Source: Halorussus halobius
Lineage (GTDB): Archaea; Halobacteriota; Halobacteria; Halobacteriales; Haladaptataceae
Reading direction: 5' to 3'
Length of the DNA stretch: 64,000 bases
Assembly (NCBI RefSeq): GCF_004765805.1
Contig: NZ_SBIU01000004.1
Coordinates: 248,001 to 312,000, forward strand
Below the pieces are notes generated by a model. The model was given only the letters and a program-made list of their open reading frames with translations. It was not told where the DNA came from and did no database searches. The translations under genes were made by a program, and so were the position numbers. Positions 1-9,263 of the stretch are shown one piece after another; position 1 is the stretch's first letter; every line of letters starts with the position of its first letter.

Positions 1-2
1 TG

Positions 3-716
3 AGCGACGCGGTCGGGGTGACGCGGGTGACGCTGAGCCGCATCCTGCGCGACCTGGAGGACCGGGAGTGGATCACGAGACGCGGGTCCGAGAACAGGTA
101 CGCGCCGACCACGTTCGGCGAACTGGTCTACCGGGACGTCGACCGGCTGCTCGCGACAGTCTCGGTCGGACAGGACTATCCCGGGATAGTCGAGCGACTG
201 CCGACGGAGTGGTTCGGCTTCGACGTCCGGTGTCTCGCCGACGGCGAACTCGTCGGGGACGAGAGTTCGGACCCGCTGGCCGGTGCCCGCATCGTCGCCA
301 ACGCGGTCCGGGACGCGTCGTCGTTTCGGTCGCTTCTGGGAACGTTCATCTCGCTGCCGATGTACTCGTTCGAGGAGACCGTGCGGAGCGGAACCGAGCC
401 GGACGCAACAGTCGTCTTCGACCCGAGCGTCACCGAGACGATGCTCGAGGACCCGACGCTTCTGGACCGGTGGCGGGAGATCGAGGCGACCGCCGGCTCG
501 ACCGTCTACTACGGCACCGACGAGCGCGTGCCCTGCAGCATCGACCTCGTCGACGACGAGACCGTGTTCCTGACGGTCGACCGCGAGCGCGAGAAGGGCT
601 TCGACATCATCCGGTGTACCCACCCCGAGGTCGTCGAGTGGGCCGACGAGACGGTCGAGCAGTACCGAGCGAGTGCGACGCCGCTCGAACGCCGGGCCCC
701 CGACGAGGGCGCGTGA
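3..716 (+). CDS. Winged-helix transcriptional regulator, 5' end outside the window
   Basis: The reading frame is open from the first bases of the window, so the gene starts upstream; an internal GTG at 18 would cut the recognition helix. The visible N-terminus (VGVTRVTLSRILRDLEDREW followed by ITRRG) is the second half of a winged helix-turn-helix. The remaining roughly 200 residues form an acidic alpha/beta sensor domain resembling the C-terminal domain common in haloarchaeal wHTH regulators (FilR1/DUF1724-like); the family assignment is inference. It lies just upstream of and codirectional with an iron/cobalamin-type ABC importer, 114 nt away, but that importer has its own promoter-like region, so a regulatory link is only possible. 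Confidence 0.7.
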   Translation, partial: SDAVGVTRVTLSRILRDLEDREWITRRGSENRYAPTTFGELVYRDVDRLLATVSVGQDYPGIVERLPTEWFGFDVRCLADGELVGDESSDPLAGARIVANAVRDASSFRSLLGTFISLPMYSFEETVRSGTEPDATVVFDPSVTETMLEDPTLLDRWREIEATAGSTVYYGTDERVPCSIDLVDDETVFLTVDREREKGFDIIRCTHPEVVEWADETVEQYRASATPLERRAPDEGA

Positions 717-810
717 GGACCCGGCCCCGCGTTCACGGTGCGTCGTCGACGACGTACCCTGAACAGCCAATCCGTCGCGTCGTTCCGAAAGCCGGGAATC
801 ACTAAGTCTT

Positions 811-826
811 TTTAGGCATGCCTAAA
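811..826. promoter_or_regulatory. DtxR-like palindromic operator
   Basis: The perfect 16-bp palindrome TTTAGGCATGCCTAAA ends 4 nt before the start codon of the binding lipoprotein at 831. The TTAGG-N4-CCTAA core matches the style of DtxR/IdeR-family iron or manganese boxes. Its position over the expected transcription start would block initiation, which fits metal-dependent repression of an iron-type importer. Regulator identity is inferred. Confidence 0.65.
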
Positions 827-830
827 TCAT

Positions 831-2063
831 ATGGTACGCAGACGCCAGTTGCTCGCGGGTACCGCAGGTATCGTCGCGGCCGGACTCGCCGGCTGTACCG
901 GTAGTGACGGGAGTTCGACGAGTACGACCGAAGCGACCACGGAGACGGCCACCGACACGGCCGCGCCGGAGACGACCGACGCCGAGACGACCACGGACGA
1001 GGCGTCCGAAACCGAGACGACCACGGACGAGCCCACGCCGTACACGGTCGAGATGGAGCCCAACGACCCGTACACGTTCGAGGAGGTCCCGGAGACGTAC
1101 GGCGTGGGCACGAGCCCCTTCATCGACATGGGGATGGCGCTCGGCATCCACCCGACGGCGACCACCGGCCTCGAGCGCGCCCCGCTCAAGTTCTACGACC
1201 TCCTCGACCTCGGGTTCGACGAGAGCCGAATCACCAAGATCGCCAGCGACGCCGAGTCCGGCTACGACAAGGAGAACTTCTACGCCGCCGACGCCGACGT
1301 CTGGCTCATCTCCCGGGACAACATCAGTCGCTACGTCAGCTGGGACGACGCCGACTTCGAGGACGTCGAATCACAGACCGGCCCGTTCCTCGGGACGACT
1401 CTCCGATTCGCCCCCCAGTCGGCCGTCCAGGACGAGCCGAACCCGTACACGATGTACGAGGCCTTCGAGAAGGTCGCGAAAATCTTCCAGCGCCAACAAC
1501 AGTTCCAAGCCTGGAAGTCGCTCCACGACGACCTCATGAACACCATCGAGGACGGGCTCCCGCCGGAGGACGAACGCCCCACTGTCGCCGCCATCTGGCG
1601 GGGCGTCAGCCCCGACTCCGGCCAGTTCCGCATCGCGCCCCTGCACCGCCTCGGCAACAACACGAAGTCGTACTACCGCCTCGGCATGCAGGACGCCTTC
1701 GAGGGCCAGTACCCGGACGGCCCGGTCGGCTACGAGGAACTGCTCCGCGTGGACCCGGATTACATCGGCGCGGTCGGCGCGCTCACCTCGACCACCCACG
1801 AGGAGTTCGTGAACACTACTGTCGAGCCGTTCGAGGCCAACGAGAACGGCCAGCAGCTCAGCGCCGTCCAGAACGGCAACGTCATCCGGAGCGGCGGCCA
1901 GTACATGGGTCCCATCGTCGACATGTTCTCGACCGAGGCCGTCGCCAAGCAGGTCTATCCCGACGAGTTCGGCGAGTGGCCCGGTCCCGTCGGTGACGTT
2001 CCGGAGGGCGAGCAGCTCTTCGACCGCCAGCGCCTCCTCGACGTCGTCGCCGGCGACATATAG
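831..2063 (+). CDS. ABC transporter substrate-binding lipoprotein (iron-siderophore/cobalamin type)
   Basis: This 410-residue protein has a Tat lipoprotein signal: RRR near residues 3-5, a hydrophobic stretch, and LAGC with the lipidated Cys at 22. A Thr/Glu-rich linker (about residues 25-70), typical of haloarchaeal surface lipoproteins, leads into a periplasmic-binding-like domain of the FecB/BtuF kind (for example VWLISRDNISRYVSW and a late VDPDYIGAVGAL segment). It would capture a ferric chelate or corrinoid outside the membrane and hand it to the FecCD permease encoded 5 nt downstream. The ATG at 831 directly follows a DtxR-like palindrome, so transcription probably yields a leaderless or nearly leaderless mRNA under metal control. 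The substrate cannot be decided from sequence alone; the operator favours iron. Confidence 0.8.
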   Translation: MVRRRQLLAGTAGIVAAGLAGCTGSDGSSTSTTEATTETATDTAAPETTDAETTTDEASETETTTDEPTPYTVEMEPNDPYTFEEVPETYGVGTSPFIDMGMALGIHPTATTGLERAPLKFYDLLDLGFDESRITKIASDAESGYDKENFYAADADVWLISRDNISRYVSWDDADFEDVESQTGPFLGTTLRFAPQSAVQDEPNPYTMYEAFEKVAKIFQRQQQFQAWKSLHDDLMNTIEDGLPPEDERPTVAAIWRGVSPDSGQFRIAPLHRLGNNTKSYYRLGMQDAFEGQYPDGPVGYEELLRVDPDYIGAVGALTSTTHEEFVNTTVEPFEANENGQQLSAVQNGNVIRSGGQYMGPIVDMFSTEAVAKQVYPDEFGEWPGPVGDVPEGEQLFDRQRLLDVVAGDI

Positions 2064-2068
2064 GGACG

Positions 2069-3181
2069 ATGTCAGGATTTCTCGACCAACTCGCGGACCG
2101 ACGAGCCGCGGGCAGCGACTGGTACGCCAACTCGAAGCTCGCGGGCGTCGCGCTCGGGAGTATCGCGGTGTTGTTCGGCGCGACACTCCTGCAGGTGAGC
2201 TTCGGCGCGTACCCGCTGACCCTCGGCGAAGCCTGGGGCGCGGTCTTCAACCCCGCGGTCGTGTTCAGCGCGGAGGCCTGGCGGGCGTTCCTGCTCGGCG
2301 GCGACATCCCCGAGTGGTTCACCCAGCAACAGCACATCGTCTGGAACATCCGGCTACCGCGCATCCTCGTCGGCGTCCTCGTCGGCGCGAACCTCGCGGT
2401 CTCGGGCGCTATCTTCCAGATCATCACCCGGAACGAGCTCGCGAGCCCCTACATCCTCGGCGTCAGCGACGGGGCGGGCCTCGTCGTGCTCGTCGTCCTG
2501 ACGTTCTTCTCGGGGCTGGTCCCGCTCGTGCCGGTGCTGGCGGCGCTCGGCGGCGGCATCGCGTTCCTGCTGGTGTACGTCATCGCGTGGAAGAACGGGA
2601 CCAGTCCCGTCCGCCTCGTGCTGGCCGGCGTCATCGTCGGGACCGTCTTCGGCTCGGTCCAGCGGGCGCTGTTTTTCTTCATCGACGACCTCGGGACGGT
2701 GATGTCCGCGCAGGCGTGGCTCTCCGGGTCGCTGCTCAACACCGACTGGGCACAGGTCCGCATCGCGTTACCGTTCACCCTGCTGGCGATGGCCCTCGCG
2801 TTCCTCGTGACCCGCGAACTCGACGTGCTGGTGCTGGGCGAGGAGACCGCCAAGTCGCTCGGGATGCCGGTCGAGAAGGTCCGCTTCGCGGTCGCGGGCA
2901 TCGCGGTGCTCTCGACGGCCGCGGCCATCGCGGTCGCGGGCCTCATCGGCTTCGTCGGCCTCATCGTGCCACACATGGTCCGCAACGTCGTCGGCAGCGA
3001 CTCCCACCGGCTCCTGGTCGGCTGTCTGTTCCTCGGCCCGGCGCTGCTCGTCGGGGCCGACGTCGGCGCGCGCCTCGCGCTGAGCCCGATACAGCTGCCG
3101 GTCGGCATCATCACCGGGCTCGTCGGCGGGCCGTACTTCCTGTATCTGATGCGCCAGACCGAAGACATGGGTGAGGTCTGA
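2069..3181 (+). CDS. FecCD-family ABC importer permease
   Basis: This 370-residue polytopic membrane protein belongs to the FecCD/BtuC family. It has about nine to ten hydrophobic segments, an early NIRLPRILVGVLVGANLAVS block and a late GLIGFVGLIVPHMVRNVVGS block; the latter is the conserved coupling region that contacts the ATPase. It forms the channel of the importer made with the binding lipoprotein upstream and the ATPase downstream. The start is 5 nt after the preceding stop, and its own TGA overlaps the ATG of the ATPase by one base (TGATG at 3179-3183), so the three genes form one operon. Length is slightly above the usual 330-350 residues because of an extended N-terminus. Confidence 0.9.
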   Translation: MSGFLDQLADRRAAGSDWYANSKLAGVALGSIAVLFGATLLQVSFGAYPLTLGEAWGAVFNPAVVFSAEAWRAFLLGGDIPEWFTQQQHIVWNIRLPRILVGVLVGANLAVSGAIFQIITRNELASPYILGVSDGAGLVVLVVLTFFSGLVPLVPVLAALGGGIAFLLVYVIAWKNGTSPVRLVLAGVIVGTVFGSVQRALFFFIDDLGTVMSAQAWLSGSLLNTDWAQVRIALPFTLLAMALAFLVTRELDVLVLGEETAKSLGMPVEKVRFAVAGIAVLSTAAAIAVAGLIGFVGLIVPHMVRNVVGSDSHRLLVGCLFLGPALLVGADVGARLALSPIQLPVGIITGLVGGPYFLYLMRQTEDMGEV

Positions 3182-4071
3182 TGTCCGAGCAAACGTCGGA
3201 CCCCGACGACCGGCAGACCGACGCGGCCCGGCCGGCCGCCGCCGGGGGCGAGTCGACCGACCCGGTCTCGGAGTTCGCCGCCGAGGAGCTCGTCGTCGGC
3301 TACCCCGGTCCCGACGACCCCGTCATCCCGGGCGAGACGCTCCGGGTCCCGCCCGGCGAGGTGACCGCGCTCATCGGCCCGAACGGGAGCGGCAAGAGCA
3401 CCCTCCTCAAGGGGCTCGCGCGCCAGCTGACCCCCGAGAGCGGGAGCGTGCTGCTCGACGGCACGCCCGTCGAGTCGTTCGAGTCGAAGGCACTCGCGCG
3501 CCGGCTCGGCCTGCTCTCCCAGGAGAACACCTCTCCGGACGGCATCTCGGTCGAGGACCTCGTCGAGCGCGGCCGCTACCCCCACCACGGCTTCTTCGAG
3601 TCGCCGGGCGAACAGGACCACGCGGCCGTCGACGAGGCCATCTCGCTGGCCGGCGTCGAACACCTGCGCGAGCGCGAGGTCGGGAGCCTCAGCGGCGGCC
3701 AGAAACAGCTCGTGTGGATCGCGATGGCGCTCGCCCAGGACGCCGACGTGCTGTTGCTCGACGAACCCACGACGTTCCTCGACCCCCACCACCAACTGGA
3801 AGTGATGGACATCGTGGAGACGCTCCGCCACGAGCGCGAGACCACCGTCGTCGTCGTGCTCCACGACATCGCCCAGGCGGCGCGGTACGCCGACCACGTG
3901 GTCGCACTCAAGCACGGGTCGGTGTACGCTCGCGGCCCGCCCGAATCGGTCGTCACCGAGGAGCTTCTCGCCGACGTCTTCGACATCGAGGCGGCAGTTT
4001 CGCCGTCCGAACACGGCCTGCAGGTCACGCCCCTGGAGCCGCTCCACGACGACCGGGACGGACAACGGTAG
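3181..4071 (+). CDS. FecE/BtuD-type ABC transporter ATPase
   Basis: This 296-residue cytoplasmic ATPase energises the iron- or cobalamin-type importer. Walker A GPNGSGKST is at about residues 66-74, the signature LSGGQKQ at about 170-176, Walker B VLLLDEPTT at about 190-198, and the H-loop VVLHD with His near 228. A 30-residue acidic N-terminal extension precedes the ABC domain. The start overlaps the permease stop by one base, indicating translational coupling. It ends in a short convergent intergenic gap facing the dual ABC ATPase on the other strand. Confidence 0.9.
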   Translation: MSEQTSDPDDRQTDAARPAAAGGESTDPVSEFAAEELVVGYPGPDDPVIPGETLRVPPGEVTALIGPNGSGKSTLLKGLARQLTPESGSVLLDGTPVESFESKALARRLGLLSQENTSPDGISVEDLVERGRYPHHGFFESPGEQDHAAVDEAISLAGVEHLREREVGSLSGGQKQLVWIAMALAQDADVLLLDEPTTFLDPHHQLEVMDIVETLRHERETTVVVVLHDIAQAARYADHVVALKHGSVYARGPPESVVTEELLADVFDIEAAVSPSEHGLQVTPLEPLHDDRDGQR

Positions 4072-4152
4072 CCGGACTCGGCGACAAGCCTCTCGGCGGA
4101 GTAGTCGGCCTCGACCGCGGCCCTGCGGGTCCACCGGCGGCGTCTTCGAACC

Positions 4153-6663
4153 CTACTCGGGCTGGTCGTAGAGGTGACACGCCGCCGGATGGGCCGCCTC
4201 CTGCAGGACCGGGTTCGTGCGCTCGCAGACGCTCCCGAAGTGGTCGGCCAGCAGCGACTCGGCCGCCGCCCACTCGCCCTCGGCGAGGTGGTCGAACGAC
4301 TCGACCACGACCTCTCGCGGGCGGCCGGTCGGCTCGGCGTCGAACAGCCGGTCCCACAGGACCGCCCGGAACGCCTCCGACGACGCTTGCGGGCTTCCGT
4401 CGGTTCGCTCGCCACCGTCCGTGGCGGTCACGGTCTCGGCCTCGGCGCGGCCCCGCCCGGCCGCCTCCTCCCGCGCCGAGTCGAGGTCGATGCGCCGGTC
4501 CTCGACGCGCTCGCGGTAGTTCATCACCTCGCGGTAGGCCGGTTGGGCAATATCGAAGTCCCCGGGTGGGATGACTCGCGGACATCGCGTCCGGAAGTGA
4601 CAGCCAGAGGGCGGGTCGATGGGCGAGGGCACGTCGCCTTCGAGGATGACGCGGTCGTCGGTGTCGGCCCGGGGGTCGGGTTCGGGGATGGCCGACAGCA
4701 GCGCCCGCGTGTAGGGGTGCTTGGGGTCGGCGAACAGTTCGTCGGTGTCGGCTATCTCGACGAGTTCGCCCAGATACATCACCGCGACCCGGTCGGAGAT
4801 GTGCCGGACCACGCTCAGGTCGTGGGCGATGAACAGGTAGGTCAGCCCGAACTCGTCCTGGAGGTCCTCGAGCAGGTTGAGAATCTGGGCCTGCACGGAC
4901 ACGTCCAGCGCGGAGACGGGTTCGTCGGCCACGATGAAGTCTGGGTCGACCGCCAGCGCCCGCGCGACGCCGACGCGCTGGCGCTGGCCGCCCGATATCT
5001 CGTGGGGATAGCGGTCGTACTGGCCCCGCTCTAACCCCACCTCGTCCATGAGTTCGAGGACGCGCTCGCGGCGCTGTTGCTTGCGGGAGGTGTCGCCGGC
5101 CGGCGATTCCTCGGGCAGGTCGTGAATCTTGAGGGGTTCGGCGATTATCGCACCCACCGTCATCCGGGGGTCGAGGCTCGACAGCGGGTCCTGGAATATC
5201 ATCTGCATGTCCTTGCGCTTCTCGCGGAGTTCCTCGCGGTCGAGCGTCGAGAGGTCGGTGCCCTGAAACACCACGGTCCCGTCGATCGGCGCTTCGAGGT
5301 GGAGCAGCGTCCGGCCCGCCGTGGACTTGCCACACCCCGACTCGCCGACGAGACCCAGCGTCTCGCCCTCGTAGACGTCGAAGCTCACGCCGTCGACCGC
5401 CTTGACGCTCTCTATCTCGTCGGCGAGCCACTCGTCGAGCAGCCCGTCGGCCCGCGAGAAGTGTTTCTTCAGCCCGTCGACTTCGAGCAGGCGGTCGCCG
5501 ACCTCGTGGTCGCGGCTCGTGACCCCCTCGCGGTCCGCGCCGTACCGGCTCTCGTCGAAGTCCTCCAGCACGCACTTCGCGCGGTGGTCCACGTCGTCGG
5601 GCCCGTGCTGGAGGTGCGGAATCGCACCCCCGGTACACTCGGGCTGTTCCCACGGACACCGGCCGGCGAAGTGACACCCCTCGGGCATGTCGATGAGGTC
5701 CGGGACGTTGCCCTCGATGGGCGTGAGCCGTTCTTTGTCCTCGCGGGGGATGGATTCGAGCAGGGCGTAGGTGTAGGGGTGGCTCGGGTCGTGGAATATC
5801 TCGTCGACCGGCCCGACCTCCACGACGTCGCCGGCGTACATCACCGCCACGCGGTCGCAGGTCTCGGCCACCACGCCGAGGTCGTGGGTGATGAAGAAGA
5901 CCGACATGCCGAGGTCGTCCTGCAGGTCGTTTATCAGGTCGAGAATCTGGGCCTGAATCGTCACGTCGAGCGCGGTGGTGGGTTCGTCGGCCACGAGCAG
6001 TTTCGGCTGGCAGGCCAGGGCGATGGCGATGAGCACGCGCTGGCGCATCCCGCCCGAGAACTCGTGGGGGTACTCGTCGACGCGCTCGGTGGGTTCGGGG
6101 ATGCCGACCTGTTCGAGCATGTCGACGGTGTCCCGGAGGACGCTCTCGTCGACCTCCTTGCCGCCGAGGCTCGGCAGTACCTCCCGGACCGCGTTCCACC
6201 ACGAGTCCCTGCGACGCCCGCCGTACTGGTGGAGTCGCAGGCTCTCGGCCACCTGCTCGCCCACGGTCAGCGCCGGGTTGAGCGAGGTCATCGGGTCCTG
6301 GAATATCATGCTGACCTCGCCGCCACGGACCGCCCGCATCGCCTCCTCGGGCGCGGCGAGCAGGTCGACGGTCCCCTCGTCGGGGAAGACGAACTCCCCG
6401 ACGCCCTCGGGATACCGCTCGGCGAAGTCGGCGGCCAGCTCCCCGTGGGCGAACCGGGCCTGTCCGCTCACGACTTCGCCGGGGTCGTCGACCAACTGGA
6501 GCAACGAGAGCGCGCTGACGCTCTTGCCCGACCCGGACTCGCCGACCAGCCCCACGGTCTCGCCCTCGCGAATCGTGAGGTCGAAGTCGTCGACGGCCTC
6601 GACCACGCCGCGCTCGGTGTTGAACTGCGTCCGCAGGTCCGAGACCGACAGTAGGTCGCTCAC
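4153..6663 (-). CDS. Fused dual ATP-binding protein of an oligo/dipeptide ABC importer (OppD-OppF fusion)
   Basis: About 836 residues contain two complete peptide-type ABC ATPases in tandem. The first half carries Walker A GESGSGKS, signature FSGGMRQR and Walker [10 protein letters not shown]. The second carries [17 protein letters not shown] and FIVADEPVS. Each half is followed by the Cys-containing oligopeptide-transporter tail ([14 protein letters not shown] in the first half, CHFRTRCPR in the second), so this is a DppD plus DppF fusion. The C-terminal 120 residues are an acidic haloarchaeal extension. I chose the GTG at 6663 (reads SDLLSVSDL); a GTG at 6672 would add three Val codons. No permease or binding protein is adjacent, so its membrane partners must be encoded elsewhere. 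Confidence 0.85.
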   Translation of the reverse strand: MSDLLSVSDLRTQFNTERGVVEAVDDFDLTIREGETVGLVGESGSGKSVSALSLLQLVDDPGEVVSGQARFAHGELAADFAERYPEGVGEFVFPDEGTVDLLAAPEEAMRAVRGGEVSMIFQDPMTSLNPALTVGEQVAESLRLHQYGGRRRDSWWNAVREVLPSLGGKEVDESVLRDTVDMLEQVGIPEPTERVDEYPHEFSGGMRQRVLIAIALACQPKLLVADEPTTALDVTIQAQILDLINDLQDDLGMSVFFITHDLGVVAETCDRVAVMYAGDVVEVGPVDEIFHDPSHPYTYALLESIPREDKERLTPIEGNVPDLIDMPEGCHFAGRCPWEQPECTGGAIPHLQHGPDDVDHRAKCVLEDFDESRYGADREGVTSRDHEVGDRLLEVDGLKKHFSRADGLLDEWLADEIESVKAVDGVSFDVYEGETLGLVGESGCGKSTAGRTLLHLEAPIDGTVVFQGTDLSTLDREELREKRKDMQMIFQDPLSSLDPRMTVGAIIAEPLKIHDLPEESPAGDTSRKQQRRERVLELMDEVGLERGQYDRYPHEISGGQRQRVGVARALAVDPDFIVADEPVSALDVSVQAQILNLLEDLQDEFGLTYLFIAHDLSVVRHISDRVAVMYLGELVEIADTDELFADPKHPYTRALLSAIPEPDPRADTDDRVILEGDVPSPIDPPSGCHFRTRCPRVIPPGDFDIAQPAYREVMNYRERVEDRRIDLDSAREEAAGRGRAEAETVTATDGGERTDGSPQASSEAFRAVLWDRLFDAEPTGRPREVVVESFDHLAEGEWAAAESLLADHFGSVCERTNPVLQEAAHPAACHLYDQPE

Positions 6664-6699
6664 AACTACCACGACGTGCGACGCGAGCGGGCAAATATC

Positions 6700-6722
6700 T
6701 TTCCACTTTTACGACGTGGAAA
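6700..6722. promoter_or_regulatory. Inverted repeat upstream of the dual ABC ATPase gene
   Basis: TTTCCAC (6700-6706) and GTGGAAA (6716-6722) form a 7-bp-arm inverted repeat with a 9-nt spacer, about 37-60 nt upstream of the leftward dual ABC ATPase start. Placement near the promoter suggests an operator. No regulator is identified. Confidence 0.4.
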
Positions 6723-6829
6723 ATAGGAACCAAGTGCCAGACGTATCAGAATCAAGTTCGGTCAAATTCGAGAGTGGAGGGCCGGGTGCTGGTGGCTCCG
6801 GGACGACGCTGGAATCCCAATCATATCTC

Positions 6830-7290
6830 CGAAAGCCCTCGGCCCGCTCTCGGACAGTAACTACGATGCACAGGTCTCCCCGAAAGCCCTCGGCCCGCTC
6901 TCGGACAGTAACTACGATGCACAGGTCTCCCCGAAAGCCCTCGGCCCGCTCCGGTCCCGCGACTCGCTGCGCTCCTCGTCGCTTCGCTCCTGCGGTGCTT
7001 ACGTCGTCGGGGTTCCCGGAGCGCGCCTCGCCCTTTCAGTCCACCAAGGAACTGCACCGCACCCGCACCGCCCCGCATCCGCACCGCGACCGCCCAGCGG
7101 GAGCCTCACCCCTCCCCAGCCTCGGGGCGCACGAGCGCGCCCCTCCCTCGCGCGCTTCGGCGCGACCACTTGCGGGTCGCGCCAGCGCGCGCCGACCGTG
7201 GAAAATCGAGTCCAGGCGCGCGCCGACGTGGAACCAGAACCAGCAGTGCGGTCGCGCGATCGATTCCACCGCGCCTCTCGACCCCCGTCG
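6830..7290. repeat. Tandem 51-bp repeats plus GC-rich tail (locus A)
   Basis: The core CGAAAGCCCTCGGCCCGCT occurs at 6830, 6881 and 6932 with an exact period of 51 bp. A GC-rich tail follows (about 7011-7230), with CTCGCCCTTTCAGTCC, several CCGCACCCGCACCG-like units, CTCACCCCTCCCCAGCCTCG and CGCGCGCCGACCGTGGAAAA. The same core, period and tail recur at 12.6-13.1 kb. I see no gene here; the open frames follow from GC content. The block fills the gap between the dual ABC gene and the sugar dehydrogenase gene. Confidence 0.8.
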
Positions 7291-7333
7291 AGACGCGCCA
7301 CGGGTCTTTCAGTCTCCGGGTCGAAGTGCGGGC

Positions 7334-8734
7334 ATGGAGTTCACCACCAGTCGGCGACAGTTCCTCGGAGCCGCGAGCGCGAGCGTGACGCTCGGGTTGG
7401 CTGGCTGTGCAGGAGCCGACCCGCCGGAGAACCCGCAGGACTCGACGACCGGAACGACGTCGGGCGGAACCGACGCGACCGAGACCGCGACCGGGAACCT
7501 CCCCGACGCGGTCGGCCTCGAAACGCTGGCGACGGGCTTCGAGGTGCCCCTCGACGTGGCGTTCGCGCCCGACGCCGACCGGCGCTACGTCGCCGACCAG
7601 CAGGGGCGGGTGTTCGTCCACGAGTCGGGCGGCCTGCGCGACGAACCCTTCCTCGACCTGCGCGACGCCATCGCGACGGGCTACGAGGCGGGGCTGCTCG
7701 GTATCGCGCTCCACCCGAACTTCGCCGAGAACCGCCGTGCGTTCGTCCGCTACAGCGCGCCGCCCCGCGAGGGGACCCCCGACGGCTACGACCACACCTT
7801 CGTCCTCGCGGAGTTCGAGGCGACCGACGACGGCACCCGAGCGAGCCGCGATTCCGAGCGGACCGTCCTCGAAATCCCGGAACCGCAGGCCAACCACAAC
7901 GCCGGCCCCATCGTCTTCGGGCCGGACGGCTACCTCTACGTCGCGGTCGGCGACGGCGGCGGTGGCGGCGACCAGGGTTCGGGTCACGTCGACGACTGGT
8001 ACGACGCCGTGGCCGGCGGCAACGGACAGGACGTGACCGAGAACCTGCTGGGGAGCGTCCTGCGCATCGATGTTGACAATTCGGGGGACGGCCGGAACTA
8101 CGCGATTCCCGAGGACAACCCGCTGGTCGGGCGGGACGGCCGCGACGAACACTACGCGTGGGGCTTCCGGAACCCGTGGGGGATGGCGTTCGACCGGGGC
8201 GACCTCCTGGTCGCCGACGTGGGCCAGAGCGACTACGAGGAGGTGAACCTGGTCGAGCGCGGGGGCAACTACGGCTGGAACGTCAAGGAGGGGACCCACT
8301 GCTTCGGGGCCGACGACTGCCCGGGCGCCACTCCGGAAGCCGTCCGTGGCGGCGAACCCCTGCTCGACCCCGTCGTCGAGTACGCCCACTCGGGCGGGGA
8401 CCTCTCGGGCGCGTCGGTCATCGGCGGCCAGGTGTACCGGGGGTCGGCCCTGCCCGGACTGGCGGGGCGCTACGTCTTCGCGGACCTGGCCGCAGACGGC
8501 CGGCTGTTCGTGGCGACGCCGCCGGAAAGCCGCGAAGAGGGCGCGAGCGACGGGGAGCGCGCGGGCGACGGGGCGGACGAACTGTGGTCGACGGCGGTAC
8601 TGGACGTCGCCGACGCGGACGCCGGCAAACTCGGACAGGTCTACGCGTTCGGCCGCGACGCCGACGGCGAGGTGTACGTCCTCGCGTCCGGGAGCGAGGG
8701 CGGCGGCGTCCATCGAATCGTACCCGCCGAATGA
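7334..8734 (+). CDS. PQQ-dependent sugar (aldose/sorbosone-type) dehydrogenase, Tat lipoprotein
   Basis: This 466-residue exported protein starts at the ATG at 7334; the longer upstream frame is repeat-derived. The N-terminus has SRRQFLG and LAGC, a Tat lipoprotein signal, followed by a short Asp/Thr-rich linker. The body is a soluble-glucose-dehydrogenase beta-propeller: GLLGIALHPNF, NHNAGPIVFGPDGYLYVAVG (with the probable catalytic base His), AWGFRNPWGMAFD and ERGGNYGWN are family hallmarks. It would oxidise sugars or related aldehydes on the outer face of the membrane, passing electrons through PQQ if the cofactor is available; no PQQ synthesis genes are in the window. It is monocistronic, flanked upstream by repeats. 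Confidence 0.85.
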   Translation: MEFTTSRRQFLGAASASVTLGLAGCAGADPPENPQDSTTGTTSGGTDATETATGNLPDAVGLETLATGFEVPLDVAFAPDADRRYVADQQGRVFVHESGGLRDEPFLDLRDAIATGYEAGLLGIALHPNFAENRRAFVRYSAPPREGTPDGYDHTFVLAEFEATDDGTRASRDSERTVLEIPEPQANHNAGPIVFGPDGYLYVAVGDGGGGGDQGSGHVDDWYDAVAGGNGQDVTENLLGSVLRIDVDNSGDGRNYAIPEDNPLVGRDGRDEHYAWGFRNPWGMAFDRGDLLVADVGQSDYEEVNLVERGGNYGWNVKEGTHCFGADDCPGATPEAVRGGEPLLDPVVEYAHSGGDLSGASVIGGQVYRGSALPGLAGRYVFADLAADGRLFVATPPESREEGASDGERAGDGADELWSTAVLDVADADAGKLGQVYAFGRDADGEVYVLASGSEGGGVHRIVPAE

Positions 8735-8750
8735 GCCAACACCGACGTTC

Positions 8751-9257
8751 CTACCGCACCGACGATTTTGGAACGAACGGGAGGCCGTCGTCCCACGTCA
8801 TCGCGTCGAGAACCGCGACCAAGTGGTCGGCTCGCCGGTCGAAGACGTTCAGCGGGTGCGCGTCGAGGAAGGTCGCTTCGTCTCGCTGGACCGTCTCGCC
8901 GCGATAGTCGAGTTGGAAATGACACTCGCCGAGGCTCGGATGCGTCGGGTCCTGGTGCCAGCCGACCATGAGTTCGCGCGCTCGCTCGACCCACTGAATC
9001 CGGTAGTGGTCGTACTCGCGGTTCGGTGGTAACTCGAACCCGACCTGCAGTTCGGCCTCGTCGACCGCGTACGGTTCGCCGACGAACGCCGGCGCGTCGA
9101 CCGTCGCTCGCACGCCTACCTTGGTGCCCGACGAGGTGTGGTACCGGACCTGCTCGATGGGCGACTCCCCGGCGTCGACCTGCGTGGCGAGACGCTTGTG
9201 GAGACGCCCGAGAAGCGTCCGCTCGTCGAGGTTCGCGCGGTTCGCAAGGAATATCAT
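8751..9257 (-). CDS. Conserved haloarchaeal protein, possible TumE-like partner of the adjacent wHTH gene
   Basis: This 168-residue protein of unknown function is the second gene of a two-gene leftward unit, 6 nt after the stop of the wHTH gene at 9264. A central segment reads YDHYRIQWV, then ELMVGWHQDPTHPSLGECHF: a His/Trp/Cys-rich core that loosely resembles small toxin-like TumE (DUF6516) proteins. That resemblance is a weak inference. There is no signal peptide or membrane segment. The tight coupling to a DNA-binding protein suggests a regulator/effector or toxin-antitoxin arrangement. The ATG at 9257 is the only good start. Confidence 0.6.
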   Translation of the reverse strand: MIFLANRANLDERTLLGRLHKRLATQVDAGESPIEQVRYHTSSGTKVGVRATVDAPAFVGEPYAVDEAELQVGFELPPNREYDHYRIQWVERARELMVGWHQDPTHPSLGECHFQLDYRGETVQRDEATFLDAHPLNVFDRRADHLVAVLDAMTWDDGLPFVPKSSVR

Positions 9258-9263
9258 CGGGAG

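Noticed and set aside
4025-6733. A 902-codon frame overlapping the dual ABC gene on the same strand in another frame
   Set aside because: It is Arg/Pro/Gly-rich with no recognisable motif, while the overlapping frame has complete ABC signatures. It exists because of high GC.
5975-7333. A long N-terminal extension of the sugar dehydrogenase frame
   Set aside because: It runs antisense through the ABC gene and through repeats. The ATG at 7334 opens a proper Tat lipoprotein signal.
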